Assembly (NCBI RefSeq): GCF_001434145.1
Contig: NZ_AZED01000014.1
Location: forward strand, 496,001-560,000
Direction of reading: 5' to 3'
DNA: 64,000 bases
Origin: Lentilactobacillus otakiensis DSM 19908 = JCM 15040
GTDB taxonomy: Bacteria; Bacillota; Bacilli; Lactobacillales; Lactobacillaceae
The notes beneath the pieces are model-generated. The model was given only the letters and a program-made list of their open reading frames with translations. It did not search any database and was not told where the DNA came from. The position numbers and the translations under genes are program-made. Of this stretch, positions 7,501 to 16,200 are shown piece after piece. Position 1 is the stretch's first letter, and each line of letters opens with the position of its first letter.

Positions 7501-7527
7501 GATGGTTTAACCCCCGTTATAACCATC
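7501..7527 (-). other. Stem-loop in the glucosaminidase intergenic region
   Basis: GATGGTT (7501-7507) pairs with AACCATC (7521-7527) around a loop containing GGGGG on the minus strand. There is no T-run, so it is not a simple terminator. It sits 8 bp upstream of the ribosome site of the short glucosaminidase and could modulate its translation or mRNA stability. Confidence 0.45.
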
Positions 7528-7544
7528 GACGCTTTATGCTTCAA

Positions 7545-9014
7545 TTAAGAAAGGAACGAACCTGAAACCCAATATTTGGATGAAGAATTAGGCGTCGAAA
7601 TTCGGTACCACAAGGAATGGTCATTAATCTTATAACCAATCTTATCAATGGATACCTTGGTTCCTATCTGTAAATCAACTTGATTTAACTTGTAATGTTT
7701 TTGCAGGTTGCCGGTTGCGTTGGCATGATCATACAAATAAGTCGAGGAAGCATTCTTTGAAATCGACTTGGTTTCTTTGTGATTAACAACGGCAACCGAC
7801 CCAGGATATGATACTACATCTGAACCTTTAATCCAACCCTTTGTCTTGCCGTCAGCGATTCGATACCAAAGGACAAGGCCTTTGGAAGTCTTCTGAAGCG
7901 CGGTTTTGTTAACATTATAGCCTTTATTGGCAGCAGCAATTGTTTTCACCTTTTTAACGGGCTTTGACAGATAACTCGAGCCAACAATATGGTTATAAAT
8001 ATAGCCGGATGAAGATTTGCTTGGCGTTAATGCGCCGCTGGCAGTGCCGGTATACGTGGTAGCAAACGACAATGCAGGTGCACTGACCCAGAACTTCTTA
8101 GCTTTTGAATTACTGTAGAAGCGCAGACGATACCAGTTGGTTGAACTGTTGGACTTAACGCCACGCATGTCCAAATAAACCTGAACCCTGCTCTTAACGC
8201 CAAGTTGCGACCATGTGTACCGTTTTTGCGAAGTCGTTGAACCCTTCACATGATTATATACGTAATATTTCTTGTATTTACTGGAAAGTGGGACTAAATC
8301 TTTTCCAGATGCTTTGTAATACTTCACCTTAGCTAATTTTGGCGCAGCAGGTGCTTGAGCCGTAGCGGATGAAGAAGTCGCAGAACTGGCACTTGAACTA
8401 CTTGCTGAAGTTGCTGACGAAGACGTTGAACTGCCGGTTTCTCCAAAGACCTGATCCAGGTTATATGTCTGAATGACAGTGATCAACGATTGACCATAGT
8501 TTGGAGCAGTCGCATATTTACCAGTCAAGGCGTTCGCAGCATCCTCATAAGTTGCTGCGTTTTCCTTCCATGAACCGGAGTAATATTTCGAATTCCAACT
8601 GGTTCCGTTGCGCAAAGTCGAACCGTTGTCGGCAAACGATGCATACGCAGATGGATATTTCTTAAAGTTAGCCGTGGTATTAATCATTTGGCCATTACTG
8701 TTATATTCAGTCGTTGGCATTGAAACAGAAGCACCATTATAGGCACCTTTGATACCAAAGAAGTTATTCGCTTCCGTAGTCAATTGGCTTTGGCCCCAAC
8801 CGCTTTCCAAACCTGCTTGGGCCATCATGACTGAACCATAGAGATTATATTTTGTCGAAGCCTTTGTAACATCACTTTTATATTTTGAGATAAAACTGCT
8901 TGCTGTTGAAGCATAAGCTTGCTGGTATGTACTTTGGGCAGAAAATGCTGTGAATAAAACCCCCATCCCCGTAACAAGTAAGGCAGTTAGTCCATGCTTA
9001 ATTATTTTATTCAA
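7545..9014 (-). CDS. Secreted GH73 glucosaminidase with GW-like modules
   Basis: 489 residues from TTG 9014 (GGAGG 9 nt upstream). A signal peptide covers about 1-36 (ALLVTGMGVLFTAFSAQS). The GH73 domain at about 40-190 has SVMMAQAGLESGWGQSQLT with the catalytic Glu, NNFFGIKGAYNG, FKKYPSAYASFADNG and KYATAPNYGQSL. A Ser/Ala/Thr linker (about 195-225) leads to about 260 residues of repeated GW-like modules (YVYNHVKG, YLDMRGVKS, TNWYRLRF, KFWVSAPAL, ...). The modules match those of the amidase at 3187-4464. It is predicted to cleave beta-N-acetylglucosaminyl bonds in peptidoglycan during cell separation and to attach through the modules. Confidence 0.88.
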   Translation of the reverse strand: MNKIIKHGLTALLVTGMGVLFTAFSAQSTYQQAYASTASSFISKYKSDVTKASTKYNLYGSVMMAQAGLESGWGQSQLTTEANNFFGIKGAYNGASVSMPTTEYNSNGQMINTTANFKKYPSAYASFADNGSTLRNGTSWNSKYYSGSWKENAATYEDAANALTGKYATAPNYGQSLITVIQTYNLDQVFGETGSSTSSSATSASSSSASSATSSSATAQAPAAPKLAKVKYYKASGKDLVPLSSKYKKYYVYNHVKGSTTSQKRYTWSQLGVKSRVQVYLDMRGVKSNSSTNWYRLRFYSNSKAKKFWVSAPALSFATTYTGTASGALTPSKSSSGYIYNHIVGSSYLSKPVKKVKTIAAANKGYNVNKTALQKTSKGLVLWYRIADGKTKGWIKGSDVVSYPGSVAVVNHKETKSISKNASSTYLYDHANATGNLQKHYKLNQVDLQIGTKVSIDKIGYKINDHSLWYRISTPNSSSKYWVSGSFLS

Positions 9015-9217
9015 TGATCCACACCTCCGTTTAGGCCACATCCCTATCATATTAGATAATTGTTGAAAAATGAAGCCCTAAATAGAATTAATTATCCAAA
9101 AAAGCTTTAAACTTTCTTAATAACTTTACCAACTCTTATAATATATCATTTTACGATTGAAAACAAAAAAAGAAACTATCATTTTAAAAATTAATGCCGA
9201 TTTCGATCAAAAATAGT

Positions 9218-9250
9218 AAAAAAAGAAGGCAAGCATTTCTGCTCGCCTTC
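9218..9250 (-). terminator. Terminator of glmS
   Basis: Minus-strand stem GAAGGCGAGC / GCTTGCCTTC with a 6-nt loop, followed by TTTTTTT. It lies about 20 bp downstream of the glmS stop. Confidence 0.9.
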
Positions 9251-9271
9251 CATCATTGAAAAAACATTTTG

Positions 9272-11089
9272 TTATTCAACTGTGACACTCTTGGCCAAGT
9301 TACGAGGACGATCAACATCAAGTCCCTTATTCAAACTGGTGAAGTAAGCGATCAATTGTGCCGGTACAACACTCAGTAATGGCGTAATCAATTCGTTAAC
9401 ATCCGGAATGATCAAAGTATCGTCTTCTTCAGCCAATCCTTTGCGGACAATCGTGAAGGTTGCGGCACCGCGAGACTCAGTTTCCTGTAAATTGCTTCGA
9501 GTTAAATTGGCAGTCCGTTTTTGGGTAATAATACCAACAACTGGCGTACCCTCTTCAATCAAAGCAATCGTGCCGTGCTTCAATTCACCTGAAGCAAATC
9601 CTTCTGCTTGAACGTAAGAAATTTCTTTCAGCTTCAAAGCAGACTCGAGTGAAACGGTTTGGTCAATCCCACGGCCAATGTAGAAAGCCCGATTAGCTGG
9701 AACAAAGTATTTCTTAGCTAAGTCATCAATGATATCTTTTTCGTCAATGATAGCCTGCATACCTGTCGCAACCAATCCTAATTGTTGACGAATGTCAAAT
9801 TCTTCGGCAATTGTCTGCTCCTTAGCTTCACCCAAGGCCTTGGCTAAAATGGCTTCAACCCCAATTTGTGCAGTATAGGCTTTAGTCGAGGCAACGGAAA
9901 TTTCAGGACCCGCATGCAATAACATCGTATAAGTTGCTTCTCGGAATAAGGTCGAGTTCTCAACGTTGGTGATGGTCAAACTCTCATAGTTGTTGGCATT
10001 AACGTTCACCAACACCTCACGACTGTCGGCAGTCTCGCCACTCTGTGACAGGAAGATGAAGAATGGTTTCTTCGATAATAGTGGATTATCATAAGCAAAT
10101 TCTGAAGCGATGTGAACTTCAGTTGGAACGTGCGCCAACTTTTCAAACAGCTTCTTGCCAACCAACCCAGCATGGTAACTGGTACCAGCACCGACAATGT
10201 ACAGACGGTCGGCTTGTTTCATTGCGTTAATCAACTCTGAGTCAACATTTGGCTTACCTGATTCCTCAGTGTATAAGGATGCCAATTTACGCATTACATT
10301 TGGTTGTTCGTCAATTTCCTTAAGCATGTAGTAAGGATATGGGCCCTTGTCGGTTTCCTGAGCATCCATATCTACGTGGAAAGTATCACGCTCAACTTTG
10401 TTGCCATCACGATCTTCAATATTCACTGAATTTGGCTTGATGGTGACGACTTCACCATCGTGCAATTCAAGAAAGTCGTGAGTCACATTTAACATCGCCA
10501 AAGCATCTGAGCAGACAACGTTGCAGCCGTCACCAACCCCAATCAGCAATGGGCTCTTGTTCTTGGCAACATACAACGTTTCAGGATCAGTACTATCGAT
10601 CAAAAGGAAGGCATACGAAGAACCTTCCAATAAACTCAACGTCTTCAAGAAGGCAGCCTTGGTAGTCATGCCTTCATTTTGAACAAAACGATCGACCAAC
10701 TGGACAACCACTTCAGTATCAGTTTGGCTGGTAAAAGTCGTGTTGCTCAAATACTTCGCTTTAAGTTCCTTATAGTTTTCGATCACACCATTGTGAACCA
10801 AATAGAATCGATGATCTTCTGAGTATTGTGGGTGAGCATTATCAACACTCACAACACCATGGGTTGCCCAACGAGTATGGCCAATTCCAACAGAACCGTG
10901 AACTTCTGGGCCAACGGCAGCTTCCAATTCGGAAATCCGACCCTTACGTTTAACTAGGTAGTCATTCCCATTCAAATCGTTCACATAAATTCCGGCAGAA
11001 TCGTAGCCACGATATTCAAGTTTTTCAAGCCCTTCCAATAAAATTGAAACAGCATTATCATTTCCAGTAACTCCAACTATTCCACACAT
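9272..11089 (-). CDS. glmS: Glutamine--fructose-6-phosphate aminotransferase (isomerizing)
   Basis: 605 residues from ATG 11089, which places the catalytic N-terminal Cys as residue 2 (MCGIVGV); GAGGAG lies 8 nt upstream. The glutaminase domain covers about 1-220 (HTRWATHG, HNGVIENY). Two SIS sugar-isomerase domains follow (IVGAGTSYHAG, SQSGETADS, ESALKLKEISYVQAEG), ending with the conserved AKSVTVE tail. The enzyme makes glucosamine-6-phosphate, the first step to UDP-GlcNAc. It lies beside glmM, which performs the next step, but has its own promoter and terminator. I saw no glmS ribozyme in the leader; instead three TTGGTATA-type motifs surround the promoter. Confidence 0.97.
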   Translation of the reverse strand: MCGIVGVTGNDNAVSILLEGLEKLEYRGYDSAGIYVNDLNGNDYLVKRKGRISELEAAVGPEVHGSVGIGHTRWATHGVVSVDNAHPQYSEDHRFYLVHNGVIENYKELKAKYLSNTTFTSQTDTEVVVQLVDRFVQNEGMTTKAAFLKTLSLLEGSSYAFLLIDSTDPETLYVAKNKSPLLIGVGDGCNVVCSDALAMLNVTHDFLELHDGEVVTIKPNSVNIEDRDGNKVERDTFHVDMDAQETDKGPYPYYMLKEIDEQPNVMRKLASLYTEESGKPNVDSELINAMKQADRLYIVGAGTSYHAGLVGKKLFEKLAHVPTEVHIASEFAYDNPLLSKKPFFIFLSQSGETADSREVLVNVNANNYESLTITNVENSTLFREATYTMLLHAGPEISVASTKAYTAQIGVEAILAKALGEAKEQTIAEEFDIRQQLGLVATGMQAIIDEKDIIDDLAKKYFVPANRAFYIGRGIDQTVSLESALKLKEISYVQAEGFASGELKHGTIALIEEGTPVVGIITQKRTANLTRSNLQETESRGAATFTIVRKGLAEEDDTLIIPDVNELITPLLSVVPAQLIAYFTSLNKGLDVDRPRNLAKSVTVE

Positions 11090-11116
11090 TTTAGTATTCT
11101 CCTCAAATTTAATAAA

Positions 11117-11234
11117 TTGGTATATACAGAATATTGACTCTATATATTTATATAACACGTATAATCTACCTAACTTGGAGAGAAAAGTCAACAAAAGATA
11201 TCAAATGGTATAGCAAATCTTAAGAATTGGTATA
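11117..11234 (-). promoter_or_regulatory. glmS promoter region with three TTGGTATA motifs
   Basis: Minus-strand promoter: TTGACT (11186-11191), 17 bp, TAGATT (11163-11168). Plus-strand copies of (T)TGGTATA lie at 11117-11124, 11205-11212 (as ATGGTATA) and 11227-11234: one in the leader and two upstream of the -35. They resemble half-sites of GntR/HutC-type amino-sugar regulators such as NagR/YvoA. The regulator is not in the window, so the assignment is inferred. Confidence 0.55.
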
Positions 11235-11260
11235 TTGCCTTTTTGAGAAACACAATGGAC

Positions 11261-11306
11261 AAAATAAAAAGGAGTTGCAGCAAACTTTCGTTTTACTTAC
11301 AACTCC
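11261..11306 (-). terminator. Terminator of the cdaA-cdaR-glmM operon
   Basis: Minus-strand stem GGAGTTG (11300-11306) ... CAACTCC (11271-11277), with further TAAAC/GTTTG pairing inside and a GAAA-like loop, then TTTTTATTTTG. Confidence 0.88.
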
Positions 11307-11354
11307 ATAAAAATTTGATATTTAAATTATTTATTTGATGAAAAAATGTGAGAA

Positions 11355-12704
11355 CTATTCAATTCCCAACTCAGCTTGAACAACATCCGCAATTCGTTTG
11401 GTGTAATCATCAACCAAATCCTGGGTTGGTGCCTCGGTCATAACTCGAAGCAAAGGTTCCGTTCCACTCGGGCGAACTAAAACTCGGCCATCCCCGTGCA
11501 TTTCCTCTTCAACTTGAGCAATCACTTCTTTGACCTTTTCGTTATCCAAAGCATGCTTTTTATCAGCCACTTTGACATTAATCAAGCGTTGAGGATATTT
11601 CTTAATTTCGCCGGTAAGTTCCGAGAGTTTCTTCCCGGTAGATTTCATAACAGATAATAGTTGGAGACTTGTCAGCATGCCATCACCAGTGGTGTTGAAG
11701 TCCAAGAAGATAATGTGGCCGGATTGTTCACCACCCAAATTGTAACCATCCTGATTCATTTTCTCGACAACGTAACGGTCCCCAACTTGCGTTTTAACGC
11801 TGGTCATCCCTTCACGCTCCATGGCTTTGTACATTCCCATGTTGCTCATAACTGTGGTCACAATCGTATTTTTCTTTAAACGACCACGTTCAGCCATGTA
11901 CTTGCCACAAATATACATAATGGCATCCCCATCAACTAACTTACCATTTTCATCAACAGCGATACAACGATCCCCATCACCATCAAAAGCAATCCCGGCT
12001 TGGACACCCTTGTCCAAAACGAATTTCTGAAGTTGTTCAGGATGCGTTGAGCCAACATGGTCATTGATATTAAGGCCATCTGGATTGGTTGCCACAGTTT
12101 CAAATTCAATCCCTAAGTCAGCATACAAAGTTGTCACTAATTTACTGGTTGAACCATTGGCTGCATCGACAGCAACCTTCATTCCTGAAAGATCTTCTGA
12201 AATGGTTTGTTCAAGAAAATGAATGTACTTCTGACTACCTTCCAGATAATCTCCAGCGACACCCAAGCCGTCAGCTGCAGGCCGTGGCAGAATATCTTCA
12301 GGCCGTTCAAGGATGCCCTCAATTTCTTCTTCCAACTCATCGGATAATTTGTATCCGTCGGCGCCAAAGAACTTGATGCCATTGTATTCAACTGGGTTGT
12401 GAGACGCGGTGATCATAACACCGGCGTCAGCTTCCTGATTTCGGACCAGGTAAGCTACTCCAGGAGTCGTCACAATGCCTAAGTTCAACACTTCAATGCC
12501 AACCGAAAGCAAACCTGCAATCAATGCTTCTTCAAGCATTTGTCCCGAAATTCGTGTATCTCTGGCGACAAGCACTTGTGGCTGCTTTCGCTCAGAATGA
12601 TGCGTCAGGACATAGCCGCCTGCACGGCCACATTTGAAGGCCAACTCAGGAGTCAATTCTTTGTTCGCAATACCGCGAACGCCATCAGTACCAAAATACT
12701 TCAT
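11355..12704 (-). CDS. glmM: Phosphoglucosamine mutase
   Basis: 449 residues, the usual length. It starts [14 protein letters not shown], has the active-site phosphoserine loop [11 protein letters not shown] near residue 100, the metal loop DGDGDRC near 240 and the sugar-binding [10 protein letters not shown] near 325, and ends with the phosphate-binding [12 protein letters not shown]. It converts glucosamine-6-phosphate to glucosamine-1-phosphate in peptidoglycan precursor synthesis. GAGGAA lies 8 nt before the ATG. It is the last gene of cdaA-cdaR-glmM; in related Firmicutes GlmM also binds and restrains CdaA. Confidence 0.97.
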   Translation of the reverse strand: MKYFGTDGVRGIANKELTPELAFKCGRAGGYVLTHHSERKQPQVLVARDTRISGQMLEEALIAGLLSVGIEVLNLGIVTTPGVAYLVRNQEADAGVMITASHNPVEYNGIKFFGADGYKLSDELEEEIEGILERPEDILPRPAADGLGVAGDYLEGSQKYIHFLEQTISEDLSGMKVAVDAANGSTSKLVTTLYADLGIEFETVATNPDGLNINDHVGSTHPEQLQKFVLDKGVQAGIAFDGDGDRCIAVDENGKLVDGDAIMYICGKYMAERGRLKKNTIVTTVMSNMGMYKAMEREGMTSVKTQVGDRYVVEKMNQDGYNLGGEQSGHIIFLDFNTTGDGMLTSLQLLSVMKSTGKKLSELTGEIKKYPQRLINVKVADKKHALDNEKVKEVIAQVEEEMHGDGRVLVRPSGTEPLLRVMTEAPTQDLVDDYTKRIADVVQAELGIE

Positions 12705-12739
12705 GTTAAAAATTCCTCATTTCAGTTTCAATATTTTTA

Positions 12740-13708
12740 TTAGTTGTTTCTGGTGACTTTAACCGAAATCCGTTCAGGATCAAAGCCCTTAACGTTATTC
12801 AGTTTGGAATCCAAAGAAACTTTCTTGGTCTTAGTCTTAGTGACATCGCTCGTATCAACCTCAACCTTAACTGAAGACAACTTCGCAAGTTCTGCCTTGG
12901 TACCAAATACCCGGACCCGTTTGGTAGGTGATGTTAAAGTAAAGCTTTCATTATCATCCGTAATGCCCTTTGGTTCCAGCTTGATCGGTAGTTCCTTACT
13001 ATTACCAGGGGTAATCGGCAATGTCACATCAGCCGTTGCGGGCGTAATGACAACATTAACAGTGTTTTGCTTGGAATCGAGTGCCTCAATAATTGCCTGA
13101 CTGGAAATTGATGATTTGGCATTTTGAGGAACGTTCAATTGAGCAACGACCGATTTAATTCGGTTGATCTGATCAGAAGCACCGGTAATCTTAACGTTCT
13201 TCACATCAGCGTTGGCTTGACCGGCCTGATAACCAGAAGCGATGTTTCTTTGTGAATATTTAACGGTTAACGGATAAGTGACCGTCTCCCGTGGCTGAAT
13301 ATCAACCTTAATTGTAGCCGGTTCGAAGCGATATCTCAAATCATTATTTAAACCATCCTGTTGAATTCGAACTGTATGTGTTCCGACACCAAGCTTTGAA
13401 AGATCAGCATAAGCCTTGAAATTCTGGGTATTCGCAGTGGTTGTTACCAAAGCGGACGGTCCAGTTAAATGAACTTTGACCTTTTGCGGATAACCGGTAA
13501 CAAAATATTTGTTACTGTTAACCGTCAATGAAAGCGGCACAGAAAAAGTTTGGGTCCGATTAGAAGTTAGGGAGGTTGAATTGGTGTTGTTGCTGGATTG
13601 ATTGCTGGTTGTATTGGATTGGTTACTGCCGACATACATAAACAGTAAGATTGCAAAGAAGAGTGACAATAGACGGTAAGCCCAATTTTTGAAGAGCCAT
13701 TGTCTCAT
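12740..13708 (-). CDS. cdaR: CdaA regulatory protein with YbbR domains
   Basis: 322 residues with one N-terminal membrane helix (about 11-27, YRLLSLFFAILLFMYVG), a Ser/Thr/Asn-rich stretch and three extracellular YbbR-like beta repeats (about 55-322). The repeated pattern ends in phrases such as TVNVVITPATADVTLP and ISVKVTR. Known CdaR proteins bind the membrane diadenylate cyclase and tune its activity. The start lies 2 bp after the cdaA stop and the gene precedes glmM, which is the standard operon. Confidence 0.93.
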   Translation of the reverse strand: MRQWLFKNWAYRLLSLFFAILLFMYVGSNQSNTTSNQSSNNTNSTSLTSNRTQTFSVPLSLTVNSNKYFVTGYPQKVKVHLTGPSALVTTTANTQNFKAYADLSKLGVGTHTVRIQQDGLNNDLRYRFEPATIKVDIQPRETVTYPLTVKYSQRNIASGYQAGQANADVKNVKITGASDQINRIKSVVAQLNVPQNAKSSISSQAIIEALDSKQNTVNVVITPATADVTLPITPGNSKELPIKLEPKGITDDNESFTLTSPTKRVRVFGTKAELAKLSSVKVEVDTSDVTKTKTKKVSLDSKLNNVKGFDPERISVKVTRNN

Positions 13709-13710
13709 AA

Positions 13711-14553
13711 CTACCGACCCCCTTTGAAGTGCTTGTCAATGAAACCAGACACAGTGTTAATAAAGGTCTTATGGGTCTGCTCATCCTCATCAGTAAATAG
13801 TTGGTTCTTGAAATACTTCAAGTAGTCATCCCGTGTCATGCCCCGAAGCAACTCGTTATTTTGAGTAATGGAAACTTCGCCGGTTTCCTCAGAAATAACG
13901 ACCGTCATCGCATCAGTCAACTCAGAAATTCCGACAGCAGCCCTGTGTCGCGTTCCCAACTCCTTTGGAATCAGGTTACTCTGTGACAATGGCAGATAAG
14001 CAGCAGCCGCAGCGATCCGATTATCTTTGATGATCACAGCCCCATCATGGAGTGGTGTATTGGGGATGAAAATATTGATTAATAACTCTCCGCTGACATC
14101 TGCATCCAAATCAATTCCAGTTTCGATGTATTCTTCCAAACCGGTATTCATCTGCAAGGTGATCAACGCACCGATGCGTCGCTTGGACATATATTGAATT
14201 GCCCGGTCCAAAGCTGTGATCATCTTTTGGGCGTTCTCATTCTCTTTGCGCCCTTTAACAAAGATCGAGCCCCGACCCAGGTGTTCCAATCCTCGACGAA
14301 TTTCAGGCTGGAAGATAACAACTAAGGCAATAACTCCCCAATTGATGACCTGATCCATAATCCAAGACAATGTAGAGAGCCCAGTGTATGCACTGATGAT
14401 TTTAATCAGCAGAATAAACACAATCCCACGCAAAAGCTGGACAGCTTTGGTGTCACGGACGATCAGTAGCAAATTATAAATTAAAAACCATACGGCCAGA
14501 ATATCGATGAGGCTCGTAAAGTTATGTACAGTAAAAATATCAGACCAGTTCAT
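13711..14553 (-). CDS. cdaA: Membrane diadenylate cyclase (c-di-AMP synthase)
   Basis: 280 residues. Three membrane helices lie within the first 90 residues, followed by a DisA_N/DAC domain with the signature LHDGAVIIKDNRIAAAAAYLPLS (DGA motif) and GTRHRAAVGISE (RHR motif), both needed for ATP binding and catalysis. It makes c-di-AMP from two ATP, the signal that controls osmolyte and potassium balance and wall stress. It is first in cdaA-cdaR-glmM, with an extended -10 (TGATATAAT, 14584-14592) upstream. GGGAGAG lies 4-5 nt before the ATG. Confidence 0.96.
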   Translation of the reverse strand: MNWSDIFTVHNFTSLIDILAVWFLIYNLLLIVRDTKAVQLLRGIVFILLIKIISAYTGLSTLSWIMDQVINWGVIALVVIFQPEIRRGLEHLGRGSIFVKGRKENENAQKMITALDRAIQYMSKRRIGALITLQMNTGLEEYIETGIDLDADVSGELLINIFIPNTPLHDGAVIIKDNRIAAAAAYLPLSQSNLIPKELGTRHRAAVGISELTDAMTVVISEETGEVSITQNNELLRGMTRDDYLKYFKNQLFTDEDEQTHKTFINTVSGFIDKHFKGGR

Positions 14554-14583
14554 TGCGCTCTCCCTTAATTAGTTTTCAAAAAT

Positions 14584-14592
14584 ATTATATCA
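14584..14592 (-). promoter_or_regulatory. Extended -10 of the cdaA operon
   Basis: Minus strand TGATATAAT with no good -35, about 30 bp upstream of the cdaA ATG. Confidence 0.55.
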
Positions 14593-14730
14593 TTCTACTC
14601 CGTGAAACTGATAATTGAATCAAATTTCCAATGATGTTTAAATAAATCATTAAAAAAGTCTTGAACTGATAATAATTGATGGCATTTGTCATCAAAAAAT
14701 AGTTTAATTATATTGATAGGGGGTTTTGAC

Positions 14731-15384
14731 GTGAACGCAAAAAATAAATGGCTGGTCCGAGCACTTTTTCTGGTTTGGATTGCCTTACTATATTCATATC
14801 TCAAACAACCCCCATTTAATTTTCTGGTTTTGAATACATTCTTGGCTTTTATTCCAATCGAACTCAGTTTTCATATCGACGTTGGAAAACCAAAGAATGG
14901 GTTCTTGTTTTGGATTATGGTGATTGTTTGGCTTTTATTCTATCCAAATACACCCTATCTGTTGACGGATTTGTTCCACTTGTCGCTACTCAATCCGTAT
15001 GGTGTCAACGGCTTGCTTCGTTTGGATGACATCATGTGGTTAAAATTTACATTGTTACTGGTTTCAACGATCTTCTCAACACTGTTAGGCCTTTGGGGAC
15101 TTGATACCGTCGCAACTGCAATCACCGCCAGAGTTCATGCAAAAGGTTTATTAATCAAACATGGCGTCATCGTTGTTTTAACGATTCTTGCATCAGTTGG
15201 GATTTTCATCGGCCGTTTCTTACGGATTCACACAATTTACTTATTTCTCACACCAGAATTGTTCATCAAACCATTGATGAACATGTGGAGCCGGCCGGCA
15301 ATTGTTTTCATTATCCTGCTAACCATCGTCCAGCTGGTATTCTACTACACACTCAAGTTAATTCAAAAACCACAGGCAAAATAA
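14731..15384 (+). CDS. DUF1361 multi-pass membrane protein
   Basis: 217 residues from GTG 14731, chosen because GGGGG lies 7 nt upstream. About six membrane helices cover nearly the whole chain. The conserved-looking core LFYPNTPYLLTDLFHL, RLDDIMWLKF and GRFLRIHTIYLF matches the DUF1361 family, whose function is unknown. A possible promoter is TTGTCA (14687-14692) with TTATAT (14709-14714) and a 16-bp spacer. It is a single-gene unit with a strong terminator, divergent from cdaA. Confidence 0.82.
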   Translation: MNAKNKWLVRALFLVWIALLYSYLKQPPFNFLVLNTFLAFIPIELSFHIDVGKPKNGFLFWIMVIVWLLFYPNTPYLLTDLFHLSLLNPYGVNGLLRLDDIMWLKFTLLLVSTIFSTLLGLWGLDTVATAITARVHAKGLLIKHGVIVVLTILASVGIFIGRFLRIHTIYLFLTPELFIKPLMNMWSRPAIVFIILLTIVQLVFYYTLKLIQKPQAK

Positions 15385-15386
15385 AT

Positions 15387-15424
15387 GGGATGTTCATCGT
15401 CGTTAAGACGTTACATCCCTTTTT
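15387..15424 (+). terminator. Terminator of the DUF1361 gene
   Basis: Stem GGGATGT (15387-15393) / ACATCCC (15413-15419) with an inner TCGTC/GACG pairing, then TTTTTG. Confidence 0.88.
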
Positions 15425-15439
15425 GTTTGGCGAAAATTC

Positions 15440-16189
15440 TTATCGAGTTACAAATTTATTCCTAAATTGAGCAACATAGTCGGTTGGCAAGTTTAGACCA
15501 TTCTTCAGATAATCGTCAAACGTCCCAAAATGATCCAGCAAGACCTCGTTGGCATGACGCAAATAATCGGGGTCAACCATTAACGCTGTATGCAAATTGT
15601 CGAGCTGTTGCTGGTCCATCTCATCTTTAAATCGATTCAGTAATTCCTCATTGGCCTGAACCCGAAGCTTATTTGTCAGCAGGTAATCATCCATAACCTG
15701 CTGATCGTCGGCTCCTGCGACCTTTAGAATAACGGCAGCTGCAAAGCCAGTCCGGTCTTTTCCAGCAAAGCAGTGAAATAAAATTGGCGCATCGTCTTTA
15801 AGTAGTCCAATCATAAAATCATGATACCCTTTTTGAGCAGATTCGCTTAGAACAATCGACTCATATGTCTTGAGCATATTTTCATGAACCTGATTGCCAT
15901 CTGTAATCATCGCACCCAAACTGGCGCCATTCGAAGTTTTATCAGATAAAATATCAATGTGATAATATTTGGCACCGGAAATATCGGTGTCAGGAGCTTG
16001 TTTCACCTCATCAGTGCTACGAAAATCATAGACATCTCTAATTTGACACTGGTCTTTTAAGAAACTGTATTGTTCCTGATTAATACCGGCAATCTGGCCG
16101 CTTCTAAAGAAATAGCCTGATTGCAGCTTGCCTGATGGTACCTGAATGCCGCCAATATCTCTGAAGTTCACTAACCCTTTATCATTCAT
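15440..16189 (-). CDS. Tyrosine-protein phosphatase (Y_phosphatase3 / MptpB-like)
   Basis: 249 residues. It begins with the family opening NFRDIGGIQ..SGKLQSGYFFRSGQ and has the P-loop HCFAGKDRTGFAA near residue 138, in which Cys is the nucleophile and Arg binds phosphate. Related proteins dephosphorylate tyrosine and sometimes phosphoinositide or Ser/Thr substrates; in lactobacilli the substrate is usually unknown. GGGGG lies 7 nt before the ATG. It follows the antiporter gene by 11 bp, so it is the third gene of murB-antiporter-phosphatase. Confidence 0.88.
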   Translation of the reverse strand: MNDKGLVNFRDIGGIQVPSGKLQSGYFFRSGQIAGINQEQYSFLKDQCQIRDVYDFRSTDEVKQAPDTDISGAKYYHIDILSDKTSNGASLGAMITDGNQVHENMLKTYESIVLSESAQKGYHDFMIGLLKDDAPILFHCFAGKDRTGFAAAVILKVAGADDQQVMDDYLLTNKLRVQANEELLNRFKDEMDQQQLDNLHTALMVDPDYLRHANEVLLDHFGTFDDYLKNGLNLPTDYVAQFRNKFVTR

Positions 16190-16200
16190 TTGAAATCCCC

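Noticed and set aside
11090-11354. glmS ribozyme upstream of glmS
   Set aside because: No conserved core of the ribozyme is visible; the region holds a promoter, repeated motifs and the glmM terminator.
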